The translations under genes were made by a program, and so were the position numbers. Positions 7,726 to 16,242 of a stretch of DNA of 64,000 nucleotides are shown here, in pieces (within the stretch, counting starts at the first letter, position 1; every line of letters starts with the position of its first letter). The notes below the pieces were generated by a model that was not told the origin of the DNA, did no database searches, and saw only the letters and a program-made list of their open reading frames with translations. The stretch is taken from contig JAKLGV010000001.1 in the NCBI GenBank assembly GCA_022710585.1, forward strand, positions 1 to 64,000. The letters are read 5' to 3'. Source of the DNA: Deltaproteobacteria bacterium (GTDB lineage Bacteria > Desulfobacterota > Syntrophia > Syntrophales > Smithellaceae).

Positions 7726-9687
7726 TTAATGAAAGCCGACCACAAAGTAAGCGGCGTAAGCGGCAAACGCCCAGCAGGCAAAAAGGGATATGGCCACGGC
7801 ACGGATGATTCTGTGGCGCAGAAACGGCTCCATGCCCGCCGAAATCAGCATCGCCCAGCAGGGCAGCAGTCCCAGCGTGTAGCTGGCTTTGGTTCGGCTG
7901 TAGAGGGGACAGACCATATACATATCCATCATGGCGGCCAGAAAAAACACCACCATCCCCGCCGAAAACAGGACCGCATAGCGGTAAGCCGACTTGCTGT
8001 TGAACAATGCGGATCCCATTCCGGTGAGCATCAAAATAGTCACGGGCAGGGCCAGCAGTGACCCGGCAATCATCCAGTTGGCGTTCCAGGGAATAAAATC
8101 CAGCATCCCCGAGTTCAGGCCGTCCAGCCACAACGTCGAATAAAACATATCCCAGAAGCTGGTCACGCCCGCGTAAACCGGATGAATCAGCGATTGGCCG
8201 AAAGAGAGAAAATGGGAGAAGGTTCGGTAGCTGGGATCCTGCCACCATTGCAGGATCTGCGTCAGTTCAAAAACGCCGGCGAAGGGATTGCCCAGTTCCA
8301 GATAATTTCTCAGATAGTACCAGCCGGCGGTCATTGTCGCGACACCGAAGACGATGAACAGCGGCCGCAGCGCGGGTTTCATGGATTGCTGAACGGACCG
8401 GGCGTGCATAAGAATCACGAGCGCCAGTACCGGCGCCAAAAGCAGGGCCGTCATTTTGGACAGCAGCGCCAGTCCCCAGACCAGGCCCAGCAGAAGAAAA
8501 TACGCGCCGCCCCGCTCCCCGGACGCCGGCGCGATCAGCCCCAGACATAAGAAAATTACATACGACATCAGGCACGCGGCCAGCGGTTCATTACCCACAT
8601 ACTGACAGGCATAGGTATGAATCGGCAGCAGCGCCCCGGCAATCACGGTGATGATCTGCAGATCTTTTCTTTCCGGAAATACCAGCCGCGCCGTCCGGTA
8701 GACAATCTCGATCTGCAGCAGCCCGCAAAGAACGGGAATGATCCCCAGGATCTTGACCACTACGGGAAAATCGAACCATTTGATCAGCAAAGCGTAAAGC
8801 GGCGCGCTGATGATGTAATTCAGCGGCGCCTGAAACATATGCCAGCCTTCGGGCGCCAGAGGAAGCCGTCCTTTGGTGACGATATAATCAATATAGTCGA
8901 TATGCCCCCAGGCGTCGGTCCCGACCTGATAATTGAGATGAAACAGATTGCTGACGGCTAAAGCTCCCCAGCCCAGCAGCATCAGCCAGCGGATTTGCGA
9001 AGCTTCAAGTTGCCTGCCGAAAGATTCGCCTTTCTTCCATAAACAAACAGCCAGGGTGAGAATAAAAACAGCAGCTAAATAAGGCCAGATAGCCGCCAGC
9101 GCCGCAAAGGATGATGGAAAAGCACGCGAGGTCGCCGGCTGCTCGATCCTCGACGCGAAAACGGCGGGGCTCCAGGTCTGACCGTCGGTGGACGCCAGCC
9201 AGCCCTCACCCGTCCGCACCGGCAGCTTTTCACTGTAAGCGATGACGGCGGGATAGGAATTTTCGCTCTGCACCCTGATGACGATTTCATGAGAACCGGC
9301 GGAAACGTTGAACGGCAAGCCTACCTGATGAATCTGTTTCCATTGGCGCCAGTCATTCGCCGACGAATAAATATTTCTGCCGTCAAAGAAAACCTCGGCT
9401 TTTTTCAGCGCCTGCAAAGAAAGAACGGCGTTTTCTACCGGAGCTGCCGTATGAAACACACATTTGAACGCGCTTGCGGTCCAGCTGGATGGCTTTGCTT
9501 CCAGCACCAATCCCCCGTCATAACGGATCCAGCGGGCTTGAGCGCGGTCGATGAGGAGAAGGACATCCGGCGAGTGGATATAAAACACGATTCTCCAGAC
9601 GCCTAAAAGAAGGATGACGGTCGCCAGCGTTAGCATAACGAGGACAGACGGTTTTTTTAAATTTTCGGAAAATGGATTGGCCATCAT
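7726..9687 (-). CDS. GT-C-type membrane glycosyltransferase (PMT/ArnT-like) with periplasmic beta domain
   Basis: About 653 residues. One N-terminal membrane helix is followed by a soluble beta-rich domain of about 160 residues with jelly-roll or PA14 character (V-F-F-D-G-R-N-I-Y), then ten or more membrane helices. The loop T-D-A-W-G-H-I-D-Y-I-D-Y after the second helix resembles the acidic, substrate-binding first loop of GT-C enzymes, which use polyprenyl-phosphate sugars outside the inner membrane. The start is set at ATG 9687, with AGGA about 9 bases upstream; the open frame extends to 9843 but that extension is not protein-like. It is convergent with the SxtJ gene. Confidence 0.7.
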   Translation of the reverse strand: MMANPFSENLKKPSVLVMLTLATVILLLGVWRIVFYIHSPDVLLLIDRAQARWIRYDGGLVLEAKPSSWTASAFKCVFHTAAPVENAVLSLQALKKAEVFFDGRNIYSSANDWRQWKQIHQVGLPFNVSAGSHEIVIRVQSENSYPAVIAYSEKLPVRTGEGWLASTDGQTWSPAVFASRIEQPATSRAFPSSFAALAAIWPYLAAVFILTLAVCLWKKGESFGRQLEASQIRWLMLLGWGALAVSNLFHLNYQVGTDAWGHIDYIDYIVTKGRLPLAPEGWHMFQAPLNYIISAPLYALLIKWFDFPVVVKILGIIPVLCGLLQIEIVYRTARLVFPERKDLQIITVIAGALLPIHTYACQYVGNEPLAACLMSYVIFLCLGLIAPASGERGGAYFLLLGLVWGLALLSKMTALLLAPVLALVILMHARSVQQSMKPALRPLFIVFGVATMTAGWYYLRNYLELGNPFAGVFELTQILQWWQDPSYRTFSHFLSFGQSLIHPVYAGVTSFWDMFYSTLWLDGLNSGMLDFIPWNANWMIAGSLLALPVTILMLTGMGSALFNSKSAYRYAVLFSAGMVVFFLAAMMDMYMVCPLYSRTKASYTLGLLPCWAMLISAGMEPFLRHRIIRAVAISLFACWAFAAYAAYFVVGFH

Positions 9688-9921
9688 GAGTTTAATGTCC
9701 TGGCGCATGAAAGTATAGGAACCGCGCTGCCGTGTCAATGGTAAAGTCCATAACAAAAGAAACGGGAGGGTTTTTGCGGCCGGAGACGAGCGCGGGCTGC
9801 CCCGGCTTTTGCCCAGTTTTTGCCCAATTTTTGATTGACACATCCGAACACGTTCATATACATTCCCGTAAACGCGGATGGTTGCGATAAACCGTTCACG
9901 ACAAATCTACCAAAATAAAAA

Positions 9922-11544
9922 ATGGCCACGCAATTGTTGCAAAAGCAAAGGATCAACACGGGAAAATTGCTGTCTGGGCTGGCCGCTCTGGCCGTCCTCA
10001 CGGCATTGCCTTACCTGCAACTGTCTTCGCATGATTTCATCAACTGGGACGATCCCTATTACATTTATAAAAATCCCCTGGTCACGCAGGGCTTGAGCCT
10101 GCTGGGCGCGGGATGGGCCTTCATCACGTTTTCAACCTCCAACTGGCACCCGCTGACGTGGCTGAGCCATATGCTGGATGCTTCCCTTTTCGGTCCGACG
10201 CCGGCGGCGGCTCATCTGGTCAATGCCGCCTGGTACACCGGATGCGTGCTGCTCACTTTCTTTCTTTTTCTGCGTCTGGGCGCTTCTTTCGGCGCTGCCT
10301 TGCTGATGTCCGCCTTTTTCGGCCTGCATCCCCTGCACGTGGAATCCGTAGCCTGGGCCTCCGAACGTAAAGACCTGCTCTGCACCTTCTTTTTTCTCTC
10401 CGCCACGATGGCCTACCTGCATTACGCGCGCCAAAAAAGTTTGTCCCTTTATATGCTGACCACGGGCTTCTTTTTGCTGGCGCTCCTGTCCAAACCCATG
10501 GCGGTCACCTGGCCCTGCGTCGCGCTCCTACTGGATGACTGGCCGCTTCAGCGTTGGAAAAACGAAGGGAAAAGCGTCCTGCTTGAAAAAATACCCTGGA
10601 TCGCCCTAACCATTCTTTCATCCGTCGTCACCGTCATCGCGCAAAGCCATGGCGAGGCGGTGAAATCCCTGGTTGAATTTTCCTTAATGGATCGGGCCGC
10701 CAACGCGGCCATCTCCTATGTCATTTATCTGCGCCAGACGATCTGGCCTTCCGGCCTGACCGTTTTCTACCCCTACCCCTGGAAGATCAGCATGATCAGC
10801 GCATTGTTTGCCTGTCTGGTTCTGGCGGCCATCACAACCGCCACCGTCCGGCAGAAACAAAAATATCCCTATCTGTTGTGGGGCTGGCTGTTTTATCTGG
10901 GCGTCCTGTTTCCGGTGATCGGCCTTGTGCAGGTGGGCACGCAGGCGCACGCCGACCGCTACATGCTGCTGCCGCAGACAGGCCTGATTGTCGCCGTCGG
11001 CCTCTTCCTGGACCAAAAACTGACCGGCGCGAAATTCAGAAAGATGGCCGGCGCGGTGGCGGCAATCCTGCTGGCCGTACTGATGGCGTTGACCTTCCGG
11101 CAGGTTTCGTACTGGAAAAATACCGTCACGCTTTTTAACCGGAATCTCGAAGTCGCCGGCGACAACGAGCTCGCCCATTTCAACCTGGGATCGGCCTATC
11201 TGGAAAACAACCGACTGGACATGGCCATGATTCATTTATCGGCCGCCGCGCAGATGAACCCCTACGACGCCACAACGTACAACAACCTCGGAATCATTTA
11301 CACGCGTCAGAAAAATGATTCTCTCGCGGAAGCATGCTTTCGCCGGGCGATTTTACTGAATCCTAAAAGCGCTCAGCCGTATTTTAACCTGGCTGCCCTG
11401 AAGATGAAACAGCGGCGTTTCGACGAAGCGCTGGCGCATATCAACACCGTTGTCCGGCTGGCGCCGGATCATCAGGAAGCAAGGGCCATACAGAATAAAC
11501 TGGCAGGGGCCGTGCACCATCATCAAGAGAAGACCGATGACTGA
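9922..11544 (+). CDS. TMTC-like membrane protein with C-terminal TPRs (putative protein O-glycosyltransferase)
   Basis: A 540-residue protein with about ten membrane helices (residues 15-395) and about four tetratricopeptide repeats (about 405-520). The first outer loop has F-I-N-W-D-D-P-Y, then W-H-P-L-T-W-L-S, H-P-L-H-V-E-S-V-A-W and E-R-K-D. This matches the TMTC architecture of eukaryotes, in which a GT-C domain mannosylates proteins and TPRs bind the substrate. It overlaps a DPM-like glycosyltransferase by 8 bases, which could make its lipid-sugar donor. It lacks the cysteine-rich tail of its paralogs at 47259-54643. Sugar and acceptor are unknown. Confidence 0.75.
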   Translation: MATQLLQKQRINTGKLLSGLAALAVLTALPYLQLSSHDFINWDDPYYIYKNPLVTQGLSLLGAGWAFITFSTSNWHPLTWLSHMLDASLFGPTPAAAHLVNAAWYTGCVLLTFFLFLRLGASFGAALLMSAFFGLHPLHVESVAWASERKDLLCTFFFLSATMAYLHYARQKSLSLYMLTTGFFLLALLSKPMAVTWPCVALLLDDWPLQRWKNEGKSVLLEKIPWIALTILSSVVTVIAQSHGEAVKSLVEFSLMDRAANAAISYVIYLRQTIWPSGLTVFYPYPWKISMISALFACLVLAAITTATVRQKQKYPYLLWGWLFYLGVLFPVIGLVQVGTQAHADRYMLLPQTGLIVAVGLFLDQKLTGAKFRKMAGAVAAILLAVLMALTFRQVSYWKNTVTLFNRNLEVAGDNELAHFNLGSAYLENNRLDMAMIHLSAAAQMNPYDATTYNNLGIIYTRQKNDSLAEACFRRAILLNPKSAQPYFNLAALKMKQRRFDEALAHINTVVRLAPDHQEARAIQNKLAGAVHHHQEKTDD

Positions 11545-12283
11545 AATCAGTGAAAAAGAAAAAAAGATTCCGGAGCTGTCCGTCGTGATCCTGTGTTTCC
11601 AGGAGGGCCGGAGAATAGAGTCCTTTGTGGAAAGGACGGTTGAGGCTCTGGAGAGCCTTGCCATCCCGTGGGAAATTGTGCTGGTCGCCAATTACTGGGA
11701 TCTGCAGAATGATGAAACGCCCCGCGTCGCCGAAAAGATCTCGCGGCAAAGGAGCAACATCAAGGCGGTCGGCGAGCTGAAAAAGGGAGGGATGGGATGG
11801 GACGCCCGTCATGGTTTCCGGGAGGCTTCAGGTCAATTCATCTGCCTGATTGACGGAGACGGTCAGATGTCGCCTGAATATATTATTCCTGTTTATCATC
11901 AAATAAAACGCGGGCATCTCGATGTTGTCATGACCTACCGCACGGAACGCGGAGACAGCCTGTTTAGAAAAATGAATTCCTATATCTATAATTTAGTCTT
12001 CAGAATTCTTTTTCCGGCCATCCCGGCGAGAGACGCCAATTCCAAACCCAAGATTCTGACCAGGGCCGCATACGACAAAATGCGTCTGACCGCCGACGAC
12101 TGGTTTCTGGACGCGGAAATGCTGATCCAGGCGGTCCGGATGAACATGAAGATCGCGGAAATTCCGGTAACGTTTGACAGATGCGTCAACCGGAAATCTT
12201 ATGTAAAACCGGACGCGGTTTTTGAATTCATCAAAAATCTCCTCCGCGCCCGCTTCAACGAATATTTTACGAAAAACAAATAA
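11537..12283 (+). CDS. family 2 glycosyltransferase, DPM1-like
   Basis: A 248-residue soluble GT-A enzyme. It begins with L-S-V-V-I-L-C-F-Q-E-G, carries the metal-binding D-G-D-G-Q-M near residue 115 and has the W-F-L-D-A-E motif near residue 195, all typical of polyprenyl-phosphate mannose or glucose synthases. It has no C-terminal membrane helices, like the DPM1 type. The start at 11537 overlaps the upstream TMTC-like gene by 8 bases (translational coupling), which suggests it supplies that enzyme with polyprenyl-phosphate sugar. A longer frame from 11450 would lie inside the upstream gene. Confidence 0.82.
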   Translation: MTEISEKEKKIPELSVVILCFQEGRRIESFVERTVEALESLAIPWEIVLVANYWDLQNDETPRVAEKISRQRSNIKAVGELKKGGMGWDARHGFREASGQFICLIDGDGQMSPEYIIPVYHQIKRGHLDVVMTYRTERGDSLFRKMNSYIYNLVFRILFPAIPARDANSKPKILTRAAYDKMRLTADDWFLDAEMLIQAVRMNMKIAEIPVTFDRCVNRKSYVKPDAVFEFIKNLLRARFNEYFTKNK

Positions 12284-12318
12284 TCCCGCGGCGCCGCAAC
12301 CCCTGCGCGAACATCTCC

Positions 12319-12347
12319 TTGACAGGGTTGATTAGATTACTTATATT
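12319..12347 (+). promoter_or_regulatory. near-consensus sigma-70 promoter before the radical SAM pair
   Basis: TTGACA at 12319-12324, a 17-base spacer, then TATATT at 12342-12347. It lies 36 bases upstream of the ATG at 12384, giving a leader of about 30 bases. It separates the radical SAM genes from the upstream glycosyltransferase. Confidence 0.75.
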
Positions 12348-12383
12348 CCGAAGCCTTAAAATGAATCATCCCCGTAATGCATT

Positions 12384-13877
12384 ATGAAAATAGCTTTCTT
12401 CAATATTGCCTATGAAAACCTGGCCGTATCCATCTTGTCGGCGATTGCCAAAAAAGCGGGGCATACCGTTCAACTGTTTCATAGCCCGACGCTTTTTAAA
12501 GACGGAATGACCCGGGAATTCACGCGTCTGGCCAGGTTCTTCAGCAACGACGAGCAGCTCTTCCGGCAACTGACGCATTATCAGCCGGATCTCATCGCTT
12601 TCTCTGTCGTCACCTTCGATTATAAAAGAGCGCTGCATTACGCCGAAATCTGCAAACGGATCTGTCCGCAGGCAAAAATTGTTTTCGGCGGTATCCACGT
12701 CTCCTGCGTTCCCGAAGTCGTCATCGCCAACGACTTTGTCGATTATGTCGTCATCGGTGAAGGAGAGATCGCTTTTACAGAAATCATCAGCCATATCGAA
12801 CAGGAAAACTCGACCGCACCGATTCCCAACACCTGGTATAAAACCAAAGACCATCAACTGATTAAAGGGAAACAGACCGGTTTCCTGCAGGATCTGGACA
12901 GCCTTCCCCATTATGACATGGAAATCTGGAAGGACATCTTCCCGTTGAAAACGTATTACCTGACGATGGCGTCCCGGGGCTGTCCCTATCATTGCTCCTA
13001 CTGCTTCAATCATTATTTCAGAAACATTCCCGAAGAAAAAACTAACTATGTGCGGCGGAGAAGCCCGGGCCATGTCATCGAAGAGCTGGTCTTCGCCAAA
13101 AAGACCTACAACATCAGCCTGATTGAGTTCTGGGATGATATTTTTATTTTTGACAAGCCATGGCTGAAGGAATTTCTGGAAGCGTATAAAAAAGAAATCG
13201 CACTGCCCTTTAAATGTTATATCCATGTGAATCTGTTTGATGAAGATATGGCCGCCTGGCTCAGCGATGCCGGATGCCAATGGGTGGATTTCGGCATCCA
13301 ACACATCAATGAAACCTACCGCCGGACCTATCTGAAACGCCACGAAACCAACGCGAACATCGCGAACGCGCTCAAGCTTCTTAAAAAATACCATATCGTT
13401 TCTTTTGCCGATTATATTGTCGGTCTGCCCGGAGACACCCTCGAGCATAACGAGGAGGCGCGGTTGTTCTTTCTGGAAAACACGCCCGACATTATCGAGC
13501 CTTACTGGATGTCTTATCATCCCAAGACGGAAATCATCGAAAAGGGACTTCAGCACAAATTATTAACGACGGAAACCATCGACTTGATTCAGCGGGGACA
13601 GAATCCTCAAAGCTATTTTGACAGCCCGCTGGCCTCCAAAGATTTTCACAGCGATTATTATTTCATCTTTAAGGTTCTGCCTGCATTGCCTGTTTTTCTG
13701 AGAAGGAAACTCACTTATCATGTTTCTAAGAAAATGCCTTATGGGATCAAAGTTGCGTTGATTATCTGTTCCCTCTTTTTCCTGGCGGTAAAACATAAAA
13801 GTCCACGGATAAAATATGTCACATCGTTTTACTGGAAACAGATGCTTTGGATGAAAAATCAGAAGAAGAAAACTTAA
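12384..13877 (+). CDS. B12-binding radical SAM protein
   Basis: 497 residues. The N-terminal 150 residues form a Rossmann-like cobalamin-binding domain (P-D-L-I-A-F-S-V-V-T, then F-G-G-I-H). A radical SAM domain follows with its 4Fe-4S motif in S-R-G-C-P-Y-H-C-S-Y-C (C-x3-C-x2-C) near residue 200, then a C-terminal region of about 100 residues. The cobalamin domain lacks an obvious D-x-H-x-x-G, so base-off binding is uncertain. This class performs methylations and ring rearrangements on lipids, antibiotics and cofactors; I cannot name the substrate. The next radical SAM gene starts 13 bases downstream, so they form one operon. Confidence 0.87.
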   Translation: MKIAFFNIAYENLAVSILSAIAKKAGHTVQLFHSPTLFKDGMTREFTRLARFFSNDEQLFRQLTHYQPDLIAFSVVTFDYKRALHYAEICKRICPQAKIVFGGIHVSCVPEVVIANDFVDYVVIGEGEIAFTEIISHIEQENSTAPIPNTWYKTKDHQLIKGKQTGFLQDLDSLPHYDMEIWKDIFPLKTYYLTMASRGCPYHCSYCFNHYFRNIPEEKTNYVRRRSPGHVIEELVFAKKTYNISLIEFWDDIFIFDKPWLKEFLEAYKKEIALPFKCYIHVNLFDEDMAAWLSDAGCQWVDFGIQHINETYRRTYLKRHETNANIANALKLLKKYHIVSFADYIVGLPGDTLEHNEEARLFFLENTPDIIEPYWMSYHPKTEIIEKGLQHKLLTTETIDLIQRGQNPQSYFDSPLASKDFHSDYYFIFKVLPALPVFLRRKLTYHVSKKMPYGIKVALIICSLFFLAVKHKSPRIKYVTSFYWKQMLWMKNQKKKT

Positions 13878-13890
13878 GGGCGCGTAATCA

Positions 13891-15381
13891 ATGAAAGCTC
13901 TGCTGATCTACCCTTTGATTCCCGACACCTATTGGAATTTCCGGCACGTCATGAAACTCCTCCGGAAAAAAGCATCCAACGTCCCCCTGGGGCTGCTGAC
14001 CGTCGCGGCATTATTACCCAAAAATTGGGAAATCAAAATCGTGGACATAAACGCTCAAGCTCTGTCCGAGGAAACCATCAGATGGGCTGATATGGTTTTT
14101 ATCGGAGCCATGATTATCCAGAAAGAATCGGCAAGGCAATTGATCGCGCAATGCCGGAAGTTGGGCAAGACCGTTGTCGGCGGCGGTCCGCTCTTCACAA
14201 GCAGCCCTGATGAATTTCATGATGTTGATCATCTCGTGCTCAATGAAGCCGAGATCACGTTGCCGCTTTTCCTGCATGATCTTGAATCCGGGACACCGCA
14301 GCGCATCTACACATCTGAAGAAAGGCCCGATATCACCATGACCCCGCTTCCCCGATGGGATCTTATTGATGTCAACATTTATCTTTCCGTTTCAGTTCAA
14401 TATTCCCGGGGGTGTCCCTATGATTGTGAATTCTGCGATATTGTTCACCTGAACGGACGGATTTCAAGGGTCAAGTCAAATGAACAGATGATCAGAGAAT
14501 TTGAGGCGCTTTACAAAATAGGATGGCGGGGAAGCCTCTTCATCGTGGATGACAACTTCATCGGCAACCGCTCGAAGGTCAAAATGCTTCTGCGCGAACT
14601 TATCCCATGGCAGCAGGCAAGAAATTTCCCTTTTACCCTTTACACCGAAGCTTCGGTGAATCTGTCCCGGGATGAAGACCTCATGCAATTAATGAAAAAT
14701 GCCGGTTTCGACTCCGTCTTTGTGGGAATCGAAACACCGGAGGAAGAATGTTTTGTGGAATGCGATAAGCACCAGAACCGCTCTATCGACATGATCGATG
14801 CTGTTAAGACGATTCAGCGAAACGGCATGGAGGTCATGGGGGGCTTTATCATCGGATTTGACAACGATCCGCCGGATATTTTTGAGCGTCAGGTAAAATT
14901 TATTCAAGACAGCGGCGTGGTCAGAGCCATGATCGGACTTCTGAACGCGCTTCCCGGTTCCCGACTATACAAACGTTTGAAAAATGAAGGCCGGCTGCTT
15001 GATCATTTATCCGGTGATAATTGCGACGGTTCCATGAATTTTATCCCCAGGATGGATTATCAGCTCATCAAGCAGGGATACGATGATATTCTGAATTATC
15101 TGTATTCTCCAGAGCAATACTACCAGCGTATCCTGAAGTTCTTGGACACCTACATTCCGGCAAGACGTCACCGCATTACGTTTTTAGGAATAACTGCTTT
15201 CTTGAATTCTATTCTTTATCTGGGCATTCTGGATAAATGGCATCACAGCATTTTTTTCTGGAAACTGCTGCTGAAGACCTTGATATTTCATCGTCAATCT
15301 TTAAGAGAAGCTGTGACGCTGATGATGTTCGGGTATCACTTCCGCAAGCTTTTTGTGAAGAATAAGAATAAAACCCTTTGA
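13891..15381 (+). CDS. B12-binding radical SAM protein, DUF4070-like
   Basis: 496 residues. The N-terminal cobalamin-binding domain contains V-V-G-G-G-P-L-F near residue 93. The radical SAM core has Y-S-R-G-C-P-Y-D-C-E-F-C (C-x3-C-x2-C) near residue 175, V-D-D-N-F-I-G-N and F-V-G-I-E-T-P. The T-P-L-P-R-W-D-L motif before the core and a C-terminal domain of about 150 residues match the family carrying a DUF4070 domain. Members include enzymes acting on hopanoids and other membrane lipids, but the reaction here is open. It probably shares the 12319 promoter. Confidence 0.85.
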   Translation: MKALLIYPLIPDTYWNFRHVMKLLRKKASNVPLGLLTVAALLPKNWEIKIVDINAQALSEETIRWADMVFIGAMIIQKESARQLIAQCRKLGKTVVGGGPLFTSSPDEFHDVDHLVLNEAEITLPLFLHDLESGTPQRIYTSEERPDITMTPLPRWDLIDVNIYLSVSVQYSRGCPYDCEFCDIVHLNGRISRVKSNEQMIREFEALYKIGWRGSLFIVDDNFIGNRSKVKMLLRELIPWQQARNFPFTLYTEASVNLSRDEDLMQLMKNAGFDSVFVGIETPEEECFVECDKHQNRSIDMIDAVKTIQRNGMEVMGGFIIGFDNDPPDIFERQVKFIQDSGVVRAMIGLLNALPGSRLYKRLKNEGRLLDHLSGDNCDGSMNFIPRMDYQLIKQGYDDILNYLYSPEQYYQRILKFLDTYIPARRHRITFLGITAFLNSILYLGILDKWHHSIFFWKLLLKTLIFHRQSLREAVTLMMFGYHFRKLFVKNKNKTL

Positions 15382-15431
15382 TCATGGGGTCTTTTAATGA
15401 CCCCCTGCTATTCCGTTAAAATTCATTCTGT

Positions 15432-16049
15432 TTAATCGGCTGAGCCGGATGAATGCGCGGGGGCACCTGCTCCTTCTGCGGATTCCGGAGCAGCGGCTTC
15501 ATCAGACGATTTCGGCGCAGCTGCTTCATCGGGAGACTTCGGAGCGGATTCATCATGAGCTTTCGGGTGGGCGGCGCCTTCCTGAGTTTTTGGACCCGTC
15601 TGTTCATCGTGAGGTTTCTGAACCGCGCGCTCACCCGATGGTTTGGGAACAACAGGTTCAGCGGAAGGCTTCGGAACCGGAGATTCCTCACGTGGTCCGG
15701 CGACAACGGATTCACCCGGTGATGGCGGAATCAGGGGCTTCTCCGGAGATGTTTGCATGATTGATCTTTCCGGAGGTTTTGAAACAACCCCTTCTTCAGG
15801 ATGGGCTGCTTTGCCGGCTTCCGGTTTTTCTTTAGAGAAAAGAAAAAACAGTATCCCAACCAACAAGATAACGATACACAGAACCATTGCGACGCGCAAC
15901 CCCGATGAGCGGGGAGCCTCCGGTTCCTGCGGGGGCCGGACATCATCAGGCGCGGTTTCCCGGGGAGCTTTGCTGATCATCGGACTGCCGCAATGTTCAC
16001 ATAAATTCGCGCCATCACTATTCTTGGTACCGCACTGGGAACAATACAT
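15432..16049 (-). CDS. zinc-ribbon, single-pass membrane protein with Pro/Lys/Glu-rich repeat tail
   Basis: About 205 residues. An N-terminal double-CxxC zinc ribbon (Y-C-S-Q-C-G-T-K, then L-C-E-H-C-G-S) is followed by a linker, one membrane helix (about residues 53-72) and a 130-residue low-complexity tail. The tail has degenerate repeats such as V-P-K-P-S-x-E and A-A-A-P-K-S-S-D-E. The layout predicts a cytoplasmic zinc finger and an extended, perhaps wall-spanning, periplasmic tail. No function can be assigned. ATG at 16049 is used; the frame extends two codons further to a TTG. Confidence 0.6.
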   Translation of the reverse strand: MYCSQCGTKNSDGANLCEHCGSPMISKAPRETAPDDVRPPQEPEAPRSSGLRVAMVLCIVILLVGILFFLFSKEKPEAGKAAHPEEGVVSKPPERSIMQTSPEKPLIPPSPGESVVAGPREESPVPKPSAEPVVPKPSGERAVQKPHDEQTGPKTQEGAAHPKAHDESAPKSPDEAAAPKSSDEAAAPESAEGAGAPAHSSGSAD

Positions 16050-16242
16050 GGTCAATGTCCGGTTTCATGTCGCGGCAGGCTCAAGCCATGCCAGCGGTTG
16101 TTGTCAAACACCGGTCAGCGGTGTCTGACGGGATATAAATTTCGCTTGTTATAAAACACTTTCTTATATAACAATTTTGATAGACGTTTATATTAAGGGG
16201 TGGTCCTTGTCAAGTTTTTGCGTAAACGGAGCGGTCAGGTAA

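Noticed and set aside
12366-13556. 396-codon minus-strand frame over the first radical SAM gene
   Set aside because: Antisense shadow: the plus strand encodes a clear cobalamin and radical SAM protein with the full cysteine motif.
15386-15404. Hairpin GGGGTC/GACCCC between the second radical SAM gene and the zinc-ribbon gene as a terminator
   Set aside because: The stem is only 6 bp and no T-tract follows on either strand.
15453-16128. Plus-strand frames opposite the zinc-ribbon gene
   Set aside because: The low-complexity tail keeps all frames open; only the minus frame has zinc-ribbon cysteines, a membrane helix and sensible composition.
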